60,019 nucleotides of DNA, taken from Desulfuromonadaceae bacterium. Lineage in GTDB: Bacteria; Desulfobacterota; Desulfuromonadia; Desulfuromonadales; JAHYIW01. Positions within the stretch are counted from its first letter, which is position 1, and every line of letters begins with the position of its first letter. The stretch lies in NCBI GenBank assembly GCA_019429445.1, contig JAHYIW010000022.1:1-60019 (forward strand), given 5' to 3'. Both the position numbers and the translations under genes were made by a program. The notes under the pieces were generated by a model. The model made no database searches. It worked only from the letters and a program-made list of their open reading frames with translations, and was not told where the DNA came from. Positions 27,371-36,385 of the stretch are shown here, piece by piece.

Positions 27371-28302
27371 TTATGCTCCTCTTGATCGATTAATTCCGCA
27401 GTCAACACCTGTACTGCGGGAAGCTTGTTGCTGTTTTTCATCAATTTCAGGCTAACCAGACGATAACCGGCGAGTTGCAGCCAGTCTGTCAATTCCTGGC
27501 GGGTAAACCCCAGCCACTGGTCGGCCAGACGATCCCGAAACCACTCCAGCTGATGTCGTTCCAGCTCGGCGATCAGCACCCTGCCGCCGGGACGCAGCAC
27601 CCGGCGTAGTTCGTTGAAAACTGTCGGCGGCTGGGGCGCGTGATGCAGTACCATGTTCAGGATCAAGGCATCGGCACTGTGGTCGGCGACAGGAAGATGT
27701 GTCATCTCGCCGAGGCGTAAATCGACATTGACCAGTTGATTATTTTCCACCCGGGTCCGGGCTTCATTGAGCATCGACGGCGAATGATCGATGCCGATAA
27801 CCTGACGCGCCCGCAACGACAAATCGCCCAGCAAACTGCCGGTGCCAACCCCGACATCGACCACGGTTTCGACCTGCCCCAGTTGCTCCAGCAGCACCCC
27901 TTGGTAGCGATCCGCGACAATCATCTCTTTGGCCAGCCGATCCCACTCGCGCGCATGGTGGTCAAAAAAATCGCGGCTTTTGCGCTGCCGCTCATCCAGA
28001 ATACGGGTAATCCCCTGTTGATCGGCGGGGTGCACTCCGTCGGTCGCGAGGTATTCTAGGATTGTCGGACACAACTGCTGAAAATAGTTATTCTTCCCGT
28101 CGAGGCGAAAATAGCTCCAGGTCCCCTGGCGCTGCACAGTGACGATTCCGGCATCCAGCAAAATCTTTAAGTGTCGCGAAATACGCGATTGCCCCATGGC
28201 GAGAATATCCGTCAATTCGCTTACGGTAAATTCTCCCTGAGCCAAAATCGCGACCAATCGCAGCCGCGTCACATCCGCCAATGACTTAAACAATTTAACC
28301 AT
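27367..28302 (-). CDS. ArsR-family regulator fused to a SAM-dependent methyltransferase domain (SahR-like)
   Basis: A 311-residue protein. Residues 1-85 form an ArsR winged helix ([14 protein letters not shown], recognition helix [13 protein letters not shown]) without the metal-binding Cys of arsenic sensors. From about 110 it is a class I methyltransferase with motif [11 protein letters not shown] (147-156) and the [22 protein letters not shown] stretch. Translational coupling to ahcY suggests the domain senses SAM or SAH. ArsR-type SAH-responsive regulators (SahR) are known in Proteobacteria; equivalence here is inferred. Confidence 0.82.
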   Translation of the reverse strand: MVKLFKSLADVTRLRLVAILAQGEFTVSELTDILAMGQSRISRHLKILLDAGIVTVQRQGTWSYFRLDGKNNYFQQLCPTILEYLATDGVHPADQQGITRILDERQRKSRDFFDHHAREWDRLAKEMIVADRYQGVLLEQLGQVETVVDVGVGTGSLLGDLSLRARQVIGIDHSPSMLNEARTRVENNQLVNVDLRLGEMTHLPVADHSADALILNMVLHHAPQPPTVFNELRRVLRPGGRVLIAELERHQLEWFRDRLADQWLGFTRQELTDWLQLAGYRLVSLKLMKNSNKLPAVQVLTAELIDQEEHN

Positions 28303-28356
28303 AAATCAACTTTTCAAAAAATATAAATCAATTATTCCTGATGTATCATAACAATC

Positions 28357-28372
28357 AACATTGATCAATGTT
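28357..28372. promoter_or_regulatory. 16-bp perfect palindrome upstream of the ArsR-methyltransferase gene
   Basis: AACATTGATCAATGTT is a perfect palindrome 55 bases upstream of the regulator start. Further TTGAT half-sites lie closer to the gene. It is the best candidate operator for autoregulation of the regulator-ahcY unit. It also lies within the upstream region of the divergent DMT gene. Confidence 0.6.
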
Positions 28373-28434
28373 TTTTACACCGTTCAAGCGGAAAGGGTGA
28401 CAAATAAATCTCACTGTGATATCGAATTGTCTTC

Positions 28435-28926
28435 ATGAATACTCACTTTCACCACACTCGAATCGAGAGGTTTGGACCATTGAACAATTTCGTGCTTTTC
28501 ATCCTTCTCGCCCTTGCTGCGGGGATCTGTATCCCCACCCAATCGGGGATCAACGCGCAGCTGGCCACCTATGCAAAATCGTCCGTCTTTGCCGCCACGA
28601 TCTCCTTTATTGTCGGTTCCCTTGCCCTGTTCCTCTATGTCGTCATTATGCGCATCCCGCTCCCTGTGGCTGCGCTTGGGGTGGCTCCCTGGTGGTGCTG
28701 GACCGGTGGCTTGCTCGGAGCGTTCTTTGTCGCCGTGACGATTTTTCTTGTCCCGCAACTAGGGGCAACCACCATGCTCAGCCTGGTCCTCGCGGGACAG
28801 ATGGTGGCTTCACTGATCTACGATCACTACGGTGCGCTCGCCTTCCCGGTGCATCCCATCAGCCCGCTGCGTATTATCGGTGTACTCCTGATAGCGATTG
28901 GAGCGATTCTGATAAAAAAGTTTTAA
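28435..28926 (+). CDS. DMT-superfamily small membrane transporter (YdcZ/DUF606-like)
   Basis: Up to 163 residues with five hydrophobic helices. The sequence AAGICIPTQSGINAQLA and the helix-loop pattern GGLLGAFFVAVTIFLVPQLGATTM are typical of DUF606 drug/metabolite transporters of about 145 residues. The family length fits a start at TTG 28480 (LNNFVLFILLAL); the ATG at 28435 would add a soluble tail. Substrate unknown. It is divergent from the ArsR-methyltransferase gene. Confidence 0.78.
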   Translation: MNTHFHHTRIERFGPLNNFVLFILLALAAGICIPTQSGINAQLATYAKSSVFAATISFIVGSLALFLYVVIMRIPLPVAALGVAPWWCWTGGLLGAFFVAVTIFLVPQLGATTMLSLVLAGQMVASLIYDHYGALAFPVHPISPLRIIGVLLIAIGAILIKKF

Positions 28927-29032
28927 TCGCTCAAAAGCACTGCTCAACAGCACAACCACTATCGATCTTCGACGGCCACGGCTTATCCTTGACGCACTAC
29001 CATTCACCACGTAGACTACCCAACATTCGCCA

Positions 29033-29932
29033 ATGTATCATGCAACAACCAGCTTTGAAGGATGCAACCGTGCCCTTAATTTCCGCGAGCACACCTATTC
29101 TGTCTTTTACAACCTGTGCCTGATTACCTGTGGTTCCCTGCTCTATGCACTGGCGATCAAAGGGATTGCATTGAATCACAACTTCATTCCTGCCGGTCTC
29201 TTTGGTATCTCTGTCCTGATCCTGCAAATCACCGGCCTGCTTGATGCGGGCAGCTGGTATATTATCTTCAACCTCCCGATGTTCGCCCTTGCCTGGACCA
29301 TGATCAGCCGTCGTTTTTTACTTTACAGCCTTTTTGCCATGCTCGTTACCGGCCTCTCCTATGCACTGTTGCCGTTTAACTTCGTCATCAACAACCAGCT
29401 CTATGCAGCGGTCAGCTGCGGGGCTCTCTCTGGTGCGGGGGGCGGCATTGTGCTGCGTTCGCTCGGTTCAAACGGCGGCATCGATGTTCTCGCCGTAATC
29501 CTGTTTCAACGTTTCAACCTCGGGATTGGTCGTTTCTATCTGATTCTCAACCTGGTTCTTTTTGCAATTTGTTGCTTTACCCTGGATGCCGATCTGGTCA
29601 TCGTCTCGCTGATCATGGCCTTCGTCTCCGCCAAAATTGTCGATCAGGTTCTGGCGATGTTCAGCGAACGTAAAATGACCCTGGTGATCTCCCGCCAGTC
29701 ACAACAGATCGCCGACGAGGTGCTCGAAAAACTGAAGATCGGGTCGACCTTCCTGAAAGGCACCGGCGCCTTCAATAAAAAACAGCAACGGGTGCTGATG
29801 ACGGTGATCAACAACATTCAGCTCAAGCGTCTGGAAGAGATCGTTTTCATGCACGATCCTGATGCGCTTTTTATTGTTGAAAATACCTTCAACGTCATTG
29901 GTTCTTCTTTTTCAAAACGCAAAATCTATTAA
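29033..29932 (+). CDS. YitT family membrane protein
   Basis: A 299-residue protein with five or six helices (DUF161) followed by a C-terminal cytosolic DUF2179 domain (about 215-299: MTLVISRQSQQIADEVL, TGAFNKKQQRVLMTVI). The internal GGGIVLRSLGSNGGIDVLAVIL signature is diagnostic of YitT. Molecular function is not established. The first 15 residues before the hydrophobic part may be non-family, and a start further in is possible. Confidence 0.82.
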   Translation: MYHATTSFEGCNRALNFREHTYSVFYNLCLITCGSLLYALAIKGIALNHNFIPAGLFGISVLILQITGLLDAGSWYIIFNLPMFALAWTMISRRFLLYSLFAMLVTGLSYALLPFNFVINNQLYAAVSCGALSGAGGGIVLRSLGSNGGIDVLAVILFQRFNLGIGRFYLILNLVLFAICCFTLDADLVIVSLIMAFVSAKIVDQVLAMFSERKMTLVISRQSQQIADEVLEKLKIGSTFLKGTGAFNKKQQRVLMTVINNIQLKRLEEIVFMHDPDALFIVENTFNVIGSSFSKRKIY

Positions 29933-29977
29933 TCATCCACACGTTGCACCCGTCCAGAAACAGGTTATGATGCAAAC

Positions 29978-30949
29978 ATGAATCGACGACAGATCACAAA
30001 AATCGGCCTTACCGGAGTGATCCTGTTTTTGCTGACAGCAACCTGCTACCAGCCGCTTAACACTCCCATCTATAACAACGCGTCGTTTCAGGCGATTGAT
30101 GCCCAGGCAACCGGGTTTCTTGATGATTCGTTGAACAAGGCATTACTGGCTTTTGCTGCCGCTCGCACCACAAATGCCGTTCTCTCGTTGCTTCAGGACA
30201 GTGAACTTTCCCTCCCGCTGGTGACCATTGCGGTCGGCGAAATTCTTGACCCACTCAACGATCTGGTCGAACGTTTTTCCTGGGTCATGCTCGTCAGTCT
30301 GACGTCTATCGGCGTGCAGAAATTTCTCCTCAATATCGGCCCGTGGGTTGCCGTCAATCTGCTTTTACCCTTGTCGCTGGGATTTTTTCTTTTTTCCCTT
30401 TGGGGACAGTGCGGTGTACGCACCTATGCCGCTCCGGTTGCCCGACGACTTCTCTTTGTTGCACTGTTTGTGCGTTTTTGCGTACCGGCAACAGCCTGGG
30501 TCAACGCGCAAACGTATCATCTCTTTCTTGACAGCGACTACCAGGTTGCCGCCGGGCAAGTCGAGCAAAACGCTGCACAATTAAAAGCACTTCAACAGGA
30601 ACTGGTGGTAGAATCCGAAGGGGACAGGGGACTTTGGCAACGCACCAAAGATGCTGTGAGCGGGGTATTCAGCCCTGCTGAGTGGAACAAACGCTTCAGA
30701 AAAATTGAAGCTTCCGCGTCTGCCATGATCGAAAGTTTTCTTAAATTGATCGTGGTATTTTTGCTGCAAACGATCCTGCTCCCGTTATTGTTCCTTTGGG
30801 GACTGGTGCAGCTCTTTAAATTTTTAAGCGGCAGTCCATTACTGCCGAAGATTGAAGAACAGATTGTGGCGAAGCTGATCGGTGCACACACACCCTCCGC
30901 CAATCAGGCGGCAGAAGAATCTTCACCGCTATCACCGTCCGGCGGTTGA
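29978..30949 (+). CDS. conserved hypothetical membrane protein
   Basis: A 323-residue protein I do not recognise. It has an N-terminal hydrophobic segment (about 8-24), probably two or three central helices (about 95-175), a hydrophilic stretch rich in Gln/Glu with coiled-coil character (about 195-250), and a last strong helix pair (about 254-285). The domain between the first and second helices (FQAIDAQATGFLDDSLNKALLAFAAARTTNAVLS) is probably periplasmic. It lies 45 bases after yitT on the same strand and just before a MITE-like element. Confidence 0.7.
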   Translation: MNRRQITKIGLTGVILFLLTATCYQPLNTPIYNNASFQAIDAQATGFLDDSLNKALLAFAAARTTNAVLSLLQDSELSLPLVTIAVGEILDPLNDLVERFSWVMLVSLTSIGVQKFLLNIGPWVAVNLLLPLSLGFFLFSLWGQCGVRTYAAPVARRLLFVALFVRFCVPATAWVNAQTYHLFLDSDYQVAAGQVEQNAAQLKALQQELVVESEGDRGLWQRTKDAVSGVFSPAEWNKRFRKIEASASAMIESFLKLIVVFLLQTILLPLLFLWGLVQLFKFLSGSPLLPKIEEQIVAKLIGAHTPSANQAAEESSPLSPSGG

Positions 30950-30985
30950 ACAACCCGCAAGCCGACCAGTGCCAACGTCGCCCTT

Positions 30986-31138
30986 GGAGCCTGTCCGAGA
31001 ATAAGGGCCGCAGCGAAAATCCAGAAGTTTGAGGGCAGATTTCAGCTCATTTGCAGCCTAGCTATGGGGCAAAAAGGAGCTGAAATATAAGCCAAACAGC
31101 TGGGTTTGCAGCCGGTCATTCATTCTCGGACAGACTCC
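30986..31138. mobile_element. MITE-like element with 17-bp terminal inverted repeats
   Basis: Left end GGAGCCTGTCCGAGAAT (30986-31002) and right end (31122-31138) are inverted repeats with one mismatch. An inner inverted pair ATTTCAGCTC/GAGCTGAAAT and a repeated TTTGCAGCC lie inside. The 153-bp unit has no coding capacity and resembles a non-autonomous insertion sequence derivative. I see no clear target-site duplication. It sits 37 bases after the hypothetical membrane gene. Confidence 0.75.
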
Positions 31139-31161
31139 TGGTAAACAGCTGATGGTTGAAT

Positions 31162-31326
31162 TCAGTAAATGATGATGTAGCCGTGCTTCGTTGCTATTGA
31201 ACTGATTTCCAGCACATCATCAATCCGGTATTCACTGCCATCAAGACGGAAGGTATAACCGCCTTCGGGGTGTTCTTCGGCAAGGCTGATCAGATATTCA
31301 AACATGGCGGTTTTGACTGTTTCCAT
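31162..31326 (-). CDS. small conserved-looking hypothetical protein
   Basis: A 54-residue acidic soluble protein (METVKTAMFEYLISLAEE..., ending GYIIIY) directly downstream of lepB. The frame is open from 31347; the ATG at 31326 is a reasonable start, with GGAG sequences just upstream. No domain recognised. Position suggests co-transcription with lepA-lepB. Confidence 0.6.
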   Translation of the reverse strand: METVKTAMFEYLISLAEEHPEGGYTFRLDGSEYRIDDVLEISSIATKHGYIIIY

Positions 31327-31347
31327 CTCCAAGGCTCCACTACGCAA

Positions 31348-32043
31348 TCAGTCAATCGGACGGCCAATGCGCCCGAAACGAGGGAAAAATTTGTCTGCAT
31401 CCCATGACCAGTATTTGATAAAAGCCAATCCTTTGAGCGCGTCATAAGCAACGAACCCCCAAAAACGGCTGTCATAAGAACGATCACGATTGTCCCCCAT
31501 GACAAACAAACTCTCCGGCGGGACGACGACGGGACCAAAGTTGTCGCGCGGGCTGAGGGTCTGTGGAAGGACATTCGGTTCCTTGAACACGGCCTGCTCC
31601 AGTGCCAATGGTTGCCCATTGACAAAAACCTGCTTGTTACTTATCTCAATCTTGTCGCCGGGGACACCGATCACGCGTTTAATAAAATCCCGCCGCTTGA
31701 AGTACGATTGATCGCGATCTTCCGGAAACTCAAAAACCACTACATCACCACGCTGCGGCTCACGAAGCACCAGAAAACGTTCATCGATAAAAGGAAGTTT
31801 CGTCCCGTAAATAAATTTGTTGACCAGCAGATGATCACCGATCAACAACGTATCTTCCATCGATCCAGAAGGGATTTTATACGCCTGAACAACCAGCGAA
31901 CGAATCACCAGCGCCAGTAAAGCGGCAACAATAATCGCCTCGACCCACTCCCGCACCTTTGATTTATGCGTTTTTTTCGACACCGCGGGCGTCGGTTCTT
32001 CTCCAGCGTTTTCTTCTTGCACAGCAGGATCTTTTGTTATCAT
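31348..32043 (-). CDS. lepB: signal peptidase I
   Basis: A 231-residue inner-membrane serine protease that removes Sec signal peptides. One N-terminal transmembrane helix (about 34-54) is followed by box B with catalytic S61 ([10 protein letters not shown]), the catalytic K122 in KRVIGVPGD, and the C-terminal box [14 protein letters not shown]. There is a short charged cytoplasmic N-terminal extension. It overlaps lepA by 4 bases in the classic lepA-lepB order. Confidence 0.96.
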   Translation of the reverse strand: MITKDPAVQEENAGEEPTPAVSKKTHKSKVREWVEAIIVAALLALVIRSLVVQAYKIPSGSMEDTLLIGDHLLVNKFIYGTKLPFIDERFLVLREPQRGDVVVFEFPEDRDQSYFKRRDFIKRVIGVPGDKIEISNKQVFVNGQPLALEQAVFKEPNVLPQTLSPRDNFGPVVVPPESLFVMGDNRDRSYDSRFWGFVAYDALKGLAFIKYWSWDADKFFPRFGRIGRPID

Positions 32044-33845
32044 TTTTGTTCCTTTACTTTAAGGATTGCAAGGAATGCTTCCTGAGGCAATTCAACGCTG
32101 CCGACCTGCTTCATGCGCTTTTTCCCCTCTTTCTGCTTCTCCAGTAGTTTGCGTTTCCGGCTGATATCACCACCGTAGCACTTGGCGGTCACGTCCTTGC
32201 GCAGGGCTTTGACCGTCTCGCGGGCAATCACCTTGTTGCCGATCGCCGCCTGAATCGCCACTTCGAACTGCTGGCGCGGAATAAATTCCTTCATTTTTGC
32301 CGCCAGTTCGCGACCGCGATACTGCGCCTTGTCGCGGTGCACGATCAGCGACAGGGCATCAATAACTTCACCATTGATCATGATATTGAGTCGTGTCAGT
32401 TCGCTGCGGCGGTAATCGAGCGGTTCATAATCAAGGGAAGCATAACCGCGGGTAATTGTTTTGAGACGGTCATAGAAATCCATCACGACTTCATTGAGCG
32501 GCAATTCGTAAACCACCATCACCCGTGTCGCGGTAAGATATTTAATTTCGCGCTGGATGCCGCGTTTTTCTTCGCAGAGGGCAAGGACACCACCGACAAA
32601 CTCATTCGGCACATGAATCGAGGCGAGGATAAATGGCTCCTCAATCTTTTCGATAAGCTGTACTTCGGGAAGGTTATTGGCACTTTCAACGGACATCTGG
32701 TCACCCCTGACCGTGGTAACTTTATAGACAACGGTCGGTGCCGTAGTAATCAGATCGACGCCAAATTCACGTTCCAGACGCTCCTGGATGATCTCCATAT
32801 GCAGCAGCCCGAGAAAGCCGCAACGGAAACCGAAACCAAGGGCCAGCGACGTTTCCGGCGTGAAAGAAAAAGATGCGTCGTTAAGGCTGAGCTTTTCCAT
32901 CGCGTCACGCAGGGAATCGTAATCACCGCTGTCGATCGGATAAAACCCAGAAAAAACCATCGGCTTGACCTCTTTAAACCCTTCGAGAGCAACCGTAGCG
33001 CCCTGTTTTTCATGGGTAATCGTGTCGCCCACCTTGGCGTCCTTGACCCCCTTGATACTGGCGATAATGAAACCAACCTCGCCCGCAGCCAATTGCGGCA
33101 ATTCGACCAGATGGGGAGCAAAGGCACCGACTTTCTGCACCTCATAACAACGCCCGGTCGCCATCAGCCGGATCCTCTCCCCCTTGAGCAAGGTCCCGTC
33201 AATCACCCGCACCAGAACAATAACCCCCTGATAAGAGTCATACCAAGAGTCAAACACCAGAGCCTTCAACGGAGCGGCGATATTGCCATTGGGGGCAGGA
33301 ATTTTGTGAATGATCGCTTCAAGAATCTCGGCGATCCCGATCCCCTCTTTGGCGCTGGCAGAAATCGTCTCACTGGTGTCGAGACCGATGATTTCTTCAA
33401 TTTCCTCTTTGACTTTTTCCGGCTCGGCACTGGGCAGATCAATTTTGTTCAGCACCGGCAGCACTTCGAGATTTTGATCGATCGCCAGATAAACATTGGC
33501 CAGTGTTTGCGCCTCAACCCCTTGTGACGCATCGACAACCAGCAGCGCCCCTTCACAAGCCTTGAGCGAGCGACTGACCTCATAGGTAAAATCTACATGT
33601 CCCGGAGTATCGATCAGATTGAGAATATAATTCTTGCCATCGGCAGCCCGGTATTTCAGACGTACCGCCTGCGCTTTGATGGTAATTCCGCGTTCACGTT
33701 CCAGCTCCATCTTATCGAGAAACTGGTTGGTTTTTTCACGCTCGGTGAGCGTTCCGGTTGCTTCCAGCAAGCGGTCAGCAAGGGTCGATTTACCGTGATC
33801 AATATGGGCAATAATCGAAAAATTTCGTATCAGGCTGCAATCCAT
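32040..33845 (-). CDS. lepA: elongation factor 4 (LepA)
   Basis: A 601-residue translational GTPase that back-translocates or assists ribosome assembly. G1 AHIDHGKST (13-21), G3 DTPGHVD, G4 NKID and the LepA-specific C-terminal domain ([48 protein letters not shown] region) are complete. AAAGGA precedes ATG 33845. First gene of the lepA-lepB unit. Confidence 0.97.
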   Translation of the reverse strand: MDCSLIRNFSIIAHIDHGKSTLADRLLEATGTLTEREKTNQFLDKMELERERGITIKAQAVRLKYRAADGKNYILNLIDTPGHVDFTYEVSRSLKACEGALLVVDASQGVEAQTLANVYLAIDQNLEVLPVLNKIDLPSAEPEKVKEEIEEIIGLDTSETISASAKEGIGIAEILEAIIHKIPAPNGNIAAPLKALVFDSWYDSYQGVIVLVRVIDGTLLKGERIRLMATGRCYEVQKVGAFAPHLVELPQLAAGEVGFIIASIKGVKDAKVGDTITHEKQGATVALEGFKEVKPMVFSGFYPIDSGDYDSLRDAMEKLSLNDASFSFTPETSLALGFGFRCGFLGLLHMEIIQERLEREFGVDLITTAPTVVYKVTTVRGDQMSVESANNLPEVQLIEKIEEPFILASIHVPNEFVGGVLALCEEKRGIQREIKYLTATRVMVVYELPLNEVVMDFYDRLKTITRGYASLDYEPLDYRRSELTRLNIMINGEVIDALSLIVHRDKAQYRGRELAAKMKEFIPRQQFEVAIQAAIGNKVIARETVKALRKDVTAKCYGGDISRKRKLLEKQKEGKKRMKQVGSVELPQEAFLAILKVKEQK

Positions 33846-34079
33846 CGGGTTCCTTTACTGTGCGCTGAGGGCAGTTGATAAAGGTAATGATTTTTAAGGG
33901 ATTTGTAAAGAAGAAAGGAGGACAAATTCGGTGCGCACGAGGATTGGTGGCAGTAATAGCGGATGGATTTGAGCCTGGCGGTTACTGATACTGATTAAAG
34001 GATGACTTGATTTGATGATATCAATCGCTGATAATGCGGTGAACTTTAAACCCGATTGTATTGTCAGGAGCAAATAAGC

Positions 34080-35090
34080 ATGAAAAGAGTATTGACGTCC
34101 CTTGTTCTTCTGTCCCTGTTCATTCCGCTGACCACACTGGCACAAAGCCGTGCCGGTCAGGTCAGCATGGAGTTCGACCTGAGCGCACAACCGGTCGGCG
34201 AAATCGTGAAACTCTGGATCCCCTACCCGGTGTCAGATCAGCATCAGCAGGTCAGCACGATTCGCCTCAGCGGTGACTACGCCGCGACAGGCGTTTACAC
34301 CGTCCAGATGAACGGCACGCCGCTGCTCTACGCCGAATGGCCGCAAGGGAGCAAGAGTCGCAAGCTGAATCTTACCTTTGACGTCGAGCGCAAGGAGCTG
34401 CGACGCGGTGCACTGCCGATTCATGAGCCGGCCTGGAACCGCGCCGATTACGCCGAGTATCTCACTCCGACCCGTCTTGCCCCGATCGATGGAGCAGTCA
34501 AGGAACTGGCCGATACAATCGTTGCCAACAAGACGACCGTTCTGGAACGGAGCAAGGCGATCTACGACTGGACCGTTGAAAATATGTACCGTGACGCCAC
34601 TACCGTCGGCTGCGGCAAAGGGGATGTCTGCTTTCTGTTGCAAAAACCGGGCGGCAAATGCACCGATATCTCCTCGGTTTACATCGCTCTCAGTCGTGCG
34701 GCGGGAGTTCCGGCCCGCGAGGTTTTCGGCCTGCGCCTCGGCAAAAAGAGTGAACAGGATATTACCGGCTGGCAGCACTGCTGGGCTGAATTTTTTCTCC
34801 CCGATCATGGCTGGGTGCCGGTCGACCCGGCTGACGTCCTCAAGGCAATACTGGTGGAGAAGCTGACACTCGACAGTCCGCGTGTCACCGAACTGCGCGA
34901 CTATTTCTGGGGCGGCATCGATGCATATCGCTTCAAACTCGCCAGCGGCCGCGATCTGACTCTCAATCCCGCCCAAGTCGGCCCGCCGCTCAACACCTTC
35001 GGCTACCCCTATGCCGAGGTCGGCGGCAAACCGCTCGACTTCTATGACGCCAGGAATTTTGTTTATCGCTTTAATTTTAAAGAGATTTAA
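34080..35090 (+). CDS. exported transglutaminase-like protein
   Basis: About 336 residues with a Sec signal peptide (MKRVLTSLVLLSLFIPLTTLAQS). The transglutaminase-core triad is visible as C194 in GGKCTDIS, H233 in QHCWAEFF and D249 in VPVDPAD. The mature N-terminal region is a beta-rich domain with WIPYPVSD. Bacterial members are usually periplasmic peptidases or amidases rather than cross-linkers; substrate unknown. AGGAG lies before ATG 34080. The frame is open from 34056. Confidence 0.85.
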   Translation: MKRVLTSLVLLSLFIPLTTLAQSRAGQVSMEFDLSAQPVGEIVKLWIPYPVSDQHQQVSTIRLSGDYAATGVYTVQMNGTPLLYAEWPQGSKSRKLNLTFDVERKELRRGALPIHEPAWNRADYAEYLTPTRLAPIDGAVKELADTIVANKTTVLERSKAIYDWTVENMYRDATTVGCGKGDVCFLLQKPGGKCTDISSVYIALSRAAGVPAREVFGLRLGKKSEQDITGWQHCWAEFFLPDHGWVPVDPADVLKAILVEKLTLDSPRVTELRDYFWGGIDAYRFKLASGRDLTLNPAQVGPPLNTFGYPYAEVGGKPLDFYDARNFVYRFNFKEI

Positions 35091-35133
35091 AAAACTCGGA
35101 GGGACACGTCGGTCAGCGTAATCAAAAATAATT

Positions 35134-35487
35134 TCATTTCTTGCAGGCCGGACAACCGGTTTGCTGTCCGTGACGTCGATGTTCAGGATATTCGCGACAG
35201 TGCTGCGGTTTTACCGCGTTGATCGAGCAGAGATACCCCCGCTGTTCCGGCAGTTCCTGCAACCACGGGCAGCGATCGACGTCGTCCCCGGTTTCCGGAT
35301 CGACCCAGGCGGTGTGAAGCAAATTCCCATGCCCGAGGTCGAGGGTTTCGACCCAGGCGAGCAGATCGTCACGCCCTTCCCGCCGCCACAAGTCGAGATC
35401 GGCGTCGCTGACACACCCCCGATAGGCATCGACCAGATTGAGACAGCAATGCCCGCAGAGCAGGCAGCTAAATTCCGCCTCGGTCAT
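35134..35487 (-). CDS. YkgJ-type cysteine cluster protein
   Basis: A 117-residue cytosolic protein with an N-terminal CLLCGHCC cluster and further Cys in RCPWL, GYLCSI and KPQHCREYP. This is the YkgJ/CxxCxxCC zinc or Fe-S cluster arrangement. The C-terminus adds CPACKK. Function of the family is unclear. It overlaps the spermidine-synthase-like gene by 4 bases. Confidence 0.82.
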   Translation of the reverse strand: MTEAEFSCLLCGHCCLNLVDAYRGCVSDADLDLWRREGRDDLLAWVETLDLGHGNLLHTAWVDPETGDDVDRCPWLQELPEQRGYLCSINAVKPQHCREYPEHRRHGQQTGCPACKK

Positions 35488-36182
35488 CGCACCGCCGCCT
35501 TGCCTTGTCGCTTTTCAGCGATGAAAACCACATGCCGATAACCGCCGCGCCCCGGTCGCTGATGACTGGTGGAAAATCCCGCGTTGCGTAAACGCTTGTC
35601 AAACCCTTCGTCGTAGTTTTCTCCCCAGATTGTGAAGAGCCCCCCCGCTTTGAGCGCCGCATACACATGGGCGATAGCGCGGCTGCCGTAGAGTGGATCA
35701 TGCACCTTGTCGGTCTTGTGATGTGGCCCTGTGTAGAGATCGAACACCACCGCGTCGTAGCTGCCCTGCCCCGCGCCGTGCGCCGTCTCGCGCACCAGTT
35801 CGGCAACGTCGCCGACGGCGACCGTCACGCGTGGGTCGCTGACCGCATTGTCGGTAAGGAGCGCCAACGGACCACGGCACCACTGAACAACCACCGGGTT
35901 GAGCTCGGCGACGACCACCTGGGCCGTTACGGGGAGACCGTCGAGGACCGCCCTGAGTGTGAACCCCATGCCGAGTCCGCCGACCAGCACGCGCGGGGCA
36001 GCATGGTCGCGCAGCTGACGACAGCCGAGCTCGCCCAGCACCACTTCAGAGCGGTTCGACAGGCTGTTCATCAGCACCAGCCCGCCGACGGTAATCAAAA
36101 AATCTTGCGCGCCGCGCTGGCGCAATTCCAGCACCCCCTCGGCGGTGTCGATACGGTCGATTGTTTTCCAGGGTTGTGCCAT
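35484..36182 (-). CDS. spermidine synthase-like methyltransferase-fold protein
   Basis: A 232-residue Rossmann protein: VLVGGLGMGFTLRAVL (nucleotide loop), VVVAELNPVVV, and DAVVFDLYTGP in place of the active-site loop. Related to the polyamine aminopropyltransferase superfamily but short and without the N-terminal beta barrel, so a true spermidine synthase is doubtful; many such paralogues have unknown substrates. Coupled to the YkgJ gene. Confidence 0.75.
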   Translation of the reverse strand: MAQPWKTIDRIDTAEGVLELRQRGAQDFLITVGGLVLMNSLSNRSEVVLGELGCRQLRDHAAPRVLVGGLGMGFTLRAVLDGLPVTAQVVVAELNPVVVQWCRGPLALLTDNAVSDPRVTVAVGDVAELVRETAHGAGQGSYDAVVFDLYTGPHHKTDKVHDPLYGSRAIAHVYAALKAGGLFTIWGENYDEGFDKRLRNAGFSTSHQRPGRGGYRHVVFIAEKRQGKAAVR

Positions 36183-36385
36183 CGGAGCCTCACAGACGGG
36201 ATAGAGATTATTCGCGCCGCATTATGCCTCAAATCTGCCCGCAAAACCGTAAAAAAGACGCGCTGGCGCAATAAAGTGTCGATAAGGGATTGCTGTCAAA
36301 CGACAAAGAGTGCTATAAATACTCTCCGCGAGCCATGGGTTGCCCCATGGTTCTTTTATTTTTTCAGCAAAGGACATTCAGTATT

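Noticed and set aside
32337-33527. 396-codon open frame on the plus strand
   Set aside because: Runs entirely antisense to lepA, whose protein is complete and highly conserved; the antisense translation has no domain.
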